DNA of 64,000 nucleotides from Numida meleagris. Its lineage: Eukaryota; Chordata; Aves; Galliformes; Numididae. The DNA lies in NCBI RefSeq assembly GCF_002078875.1, contig NC_034410.1, positions 146,286,851-146,350,850 of the forward strand, given 5' to 3'. Within the stretch, counting starts at the first letter, position 1. The number at the start of each line of letters is the position of its first letter. Positions 61,267 to 64,000 of the stretch are shown one piece after another. The position numbers and the translations under genes were made by a program. The notes beneath the pieces are model-generated. The model saw nothing but the letters and a program-made list of their open reading frames with translations. It was not told the DNA's origin and searched no databases.

Positions 61267-61473
61267 TTGCTATGTGGGTGGTGAGGCACTGGAACAGGTT
61301 ACCTAGTGTTGTGGTTGATGCCCAGTCCCTGGAGACTTTCAAGGCAAGGCTGGATAAGGCCCTGGGCAACCTGACCTAGCTGTGCTGTCCCTGTTCATTA
61401 CAGGAGAGTTGGACTAGATGGTCCTCAGAGGTCCCTTCCAACTCTAAGGATTCTATGTTTCTATGATTCTATG
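61267..61473 (+). mobile_element. CR1 3' end
   Basis: GTGGTGAGGCACTGGAACAG, CTTTCAAGGCAAGGCTGGA, GGTCCCTTCCAACTCTAAGG and a triple octamer tail. Confidence 0.9.
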
Positions 61474-61619
61474 TGGGCCACGTTGGATGGGAACCTGGGC
61501 AACCAGATCTAGTGCCTGGTTTAGTGTTTGGCATCCCTGCCCATGGTATTGGGATGGGAACAAGATGGTCTTCAAGATCCCTTCCAACCCAAGCCATTCC
61601 GTGATTCTACATTTCTATG
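61474..61619 (+). mobile_element. Second CR1 3' end directly adjoining
   Basis: TTGGATGGGAACCTGGGCAA, CCCTTCCAACCCAAGCCATT and a CGTGATTCTACATTTCTATG tail. It belongs to a different subfamily from the copy before it. Confidence 0.85.
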
Positions 61620-61785
61620 TGCCTGTAACAGATTTTGTACACCCCATCTGTGTTTTCCACCCACACTGAAACAGCCTCAGTGCCCTTCATGGGCACATGT
61701 TCATCTCTCCTAGTGCTTCTCCATGTGAATCAGAGACACCATGACCTAACCCCTGGTTCTCCATACTCAGATTAGTTTGAGTGCT

Positions 61786-61976
61786 TCATAGAATCATAGA
61801 ATCATTAAGGCTGGAAAAGACCACTCAGATCATTTAATCTAACCATCAACCCATCCCCACCATGCCCACTAAACCACATCACTCAGTGTGACACCCACTC
61901 ATCTCTTGAAAACTCCATGGGACAGTGACTCAACCGTCTCCCTTGACAGCCCATTCCAATACCATACCTCCATACA
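61786..61976 (-). mobile_element. CR1 3' end
   Basis: TCATAGAATCATAGAATCAT, CCACCATGCCCACTAAACC and GACAGTGACTCAACCGTCTC. It faces the two plus-strand copies upstream. Confidence 0.9.
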
Positions 61977-64000
61977 CCTCTGCAATAAAGATGACTGGTA
62001 TGGATCTGCATCAGGAAAGGAAAAAGTTTCACTCTACTTGTTATTTTCATTAGAGATTCAGTCTGGTCTTGAAGGACTTTGTGGAATGAGGGCTTCGCCC
62101 AGGACAGGCAAGTAGAAGTGAAGTGATGCCCAGAAAGGAGACTTGTTTTCACTACATGTTGAGTTATTTGCAGGCACCCATCCATCTACCTGAGAGACTG
62201 TGAAGGATTGTACCTATGGTGCCACACACACCTTCTGTCTACATTAGTTGTGTGTTCTGCTTTGGATTTGTACACAGCTGCGTTCTTTAAATTCGTGTTC
62301 TGCTGTGTAGTAAGAGGATGTGTTGCTTCCACAGTCAAATTCATGAAGAACTTGTAAAATATCTGACTGTAACATCCTGTGTTTCTATAGTAAAGAGAAA
62401 AGCATTCATCCCACTTAAAATATTGATGTTCACAGAGAGACTAGCTTTTTTTTGTCACCTATTCAACTACAGTGATTAAAAGCCATGCTGAAGAGAAGAA
62501 GCTGTGGCTAAGCTTCAAACACTCCATTGAGATGTGATAATTTGAATATATCTGACATGCTCCTCTACACATTAAATGAGATTTAAGAGAAAAGGGTTAG
62601 ATCTGACATATTCATTTGACCATTCAAAGTTTAATCGTGAACATTCAAAAGAAAACAATTAAGAAAACAACCCTCCCTGCTCTTTCTCTTGGATGCCATA
62701 GAGAAGCAGAGAAGGGAAATCCTTGCCAAGAGTGTACTGCTCATGTGCAAACACTGCTTCTGAACCAGTTCCAGTTGCCTGGATGTAAAATGGCAGGGCA
62801 TTTCACAATTGTTCTCACACCCATGTATTATTAAAGACAGTTGTTTCCCTGCCCTTAATAATCCTGTGTAATTGTTTTTTTCCTTCTTTCCTGTTTTTGC
62901 TATCAGACACTTTTCAAACATCATGACTCTCCACTATTTCACCTTGGGAGTCCCCAGGAGGATGGAGAAAGGAAGGCAGTTGCAAGAATGTTCAAGTTGA
63001 GAGCGTTACACAAGCTACCTCTCAAATATGTTCAAAAAGTGCTGCTCTGAAGAGCTGATGACGCTAATGTTAGATACAAAGGCAATGAGACAGAGCAATG
63101 CTGGGTTGAAGAAACTCCCAGCAACCAAGAGCCATTCATATCAAAGAGCAGTGGAACTCATGGGGCGAATGGAAAATTGTCCCAAATTTCCCATGCCGAA
63201 AGTTTCAGGATGACACTTTACTCACTATGTCAATGCAGAAAGATTTAGTGTTCCAAAGCCTGGGGAAGCTGTGAAGGACCAAGGTCAAGAACCCAACAGG
63301 AGCCCAAAGATGCCAACAGAGAAATCTCATTGCTGTCCTTGATACCTGTGAAAATGGTAAGCAGCAAGTAGCCCAGCTGAAGAGAAGGGTGAGCATGTGT
63401 GGACAAGAGAGAGACAGTTTGTTTTTCTGGTTGGCACCAAGTACTGTAATTAAAGGCAGCAGAGAATGGAGGCATTTTTCTAAGTCTTGCTGTCATTCCC
63501 TACCTATACTCAAAATTGCCTATGAAGGCATAAAAAATACTTGTCTTATCTCCACCTCCTTCCTATTTTAACTAACATCCAGTTTCATCACAAGCACTGC
63601 AATACTGGAATCAAACCAACAGCCTTCCTTCACTCAAGCTGTACTCTGCTCATGCAGCTCCTTCTTACCTCACCCGCGTTCCAATCACAACAACAGCTTC
63701 CATGACCCAGTTTTGTACAGATTTGTGTCTACAATTTCCCTTAACATCTATTAAAGCTGAAGTCACCATGCAGCCTTTCACAAAGACAGGTTGGTCTTCT
63801 GTTCTATCTCGAGACCTTTCATAAAAATTTTAAGAATTGGACTGGTTCAAAAGTTCCTGGAGATGGGCAGAAAGTGCACATGAATATATGCACACTGTGT
63901 GCTAGTTGAAGTAAAAGAGATTAAGAAATTATCAAAAGAATGTTTCACGCACACATATCTGTGTTTACTGGGTGCTGAGACATATTCTGATCTCCAAAAA
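61977..64000. other. Intergenic to the window end
   Basis: Unique AT-moderate sequence with no gene, CR1 tail or RNA recognised. Confidence 0.55.

Noticed and set aside
1..64000. tRNA, rRNA, snRNA or microRNA genes
   Set aside because: No A/B-box pair with a clover-leaf, rRNA block or convincing long hairpin was recognised by eye. A covariance-model search could still find a small RNA.

Overview
The window looks like vertebrate, specifically avian and probably galliform (chicken-like), nuclear DNA. Bird CR1 LINE 3' ends recur throughout, recognisable by the closing ATTCTATG-type octamer tail and the conserved block before it that contains TTTTCCAACCTTAATG. There are about forty CR1 pieces on both strands, one ERV-type solo LTR, no poly(A)-tailed SINE/L1 background, spliced gene structure and low gene density. 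A single N inside a microsatellite suggests a draft assembly. I see no bacterial or plasmid features, CRISPR array, tRNA or rRNA.

Only one protein-coding gene can be supported. It is a three-exon gene on the + strand at 52677-56096 encoding a 122-residue secreted or GPI-anchored Ly6/uPAR (three-finger) protein. Its residue pattern best matches prostate stem cell antigen (PSCA). A TATA box (52618-52626) lies upstream, both introns have canonical GT/AG borders in phase 1, and an AATAAA signal (56306-56311) lies downstream. The roughly 52 kb before it and 7.7 kb after it hold no exon I can recognise.

Layout: 1-13.2 kb is AT-rich intergenic DNA with scattered CR1 ends. At 13.2-14.7 kb a longer minus-strand CR1, carrying reverse-transcriptase coding remnants broken by a frameshift, sits inside an older plus-strand CR1. 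At 15.5-18.4 kb there is a group of plus-strand CR1 ends, followed by a polypyrimidine tract at 18.9 kb. At 21.85-22.38 kb there is a 521-bp solo LTR with matching inverted termini and a 5-bp target-site duplication. From 22.7 to 44.9 kb CR1 fragments alternate with long CR1-free stretches (notably 29.1-35.6 kb). At 45.5-45.87 kb there is a compound TTTCC/TTGCC pentanucleotide array. The interval 46.4-51.5 kb has no CR1 that I can see. PSCA occupies 52.6-56.3 kb, with one CR1 end in intron 2 and another just past its 3' end. From 56.5 to 64 kb there is intergenic DNA with more CR1 and a possible second LTR (59.3-59.8 kb).

I did not find a previously undescribed biological system. The most informative observations are the avian PSCA gene model, the nested CR1, tandem CR1 3'-end units that share one breakpoint at four loci, the precise solo LTR and the two-motif pentanucleotide array. 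All family assignments come from reading motifs by eye; no database search was run.
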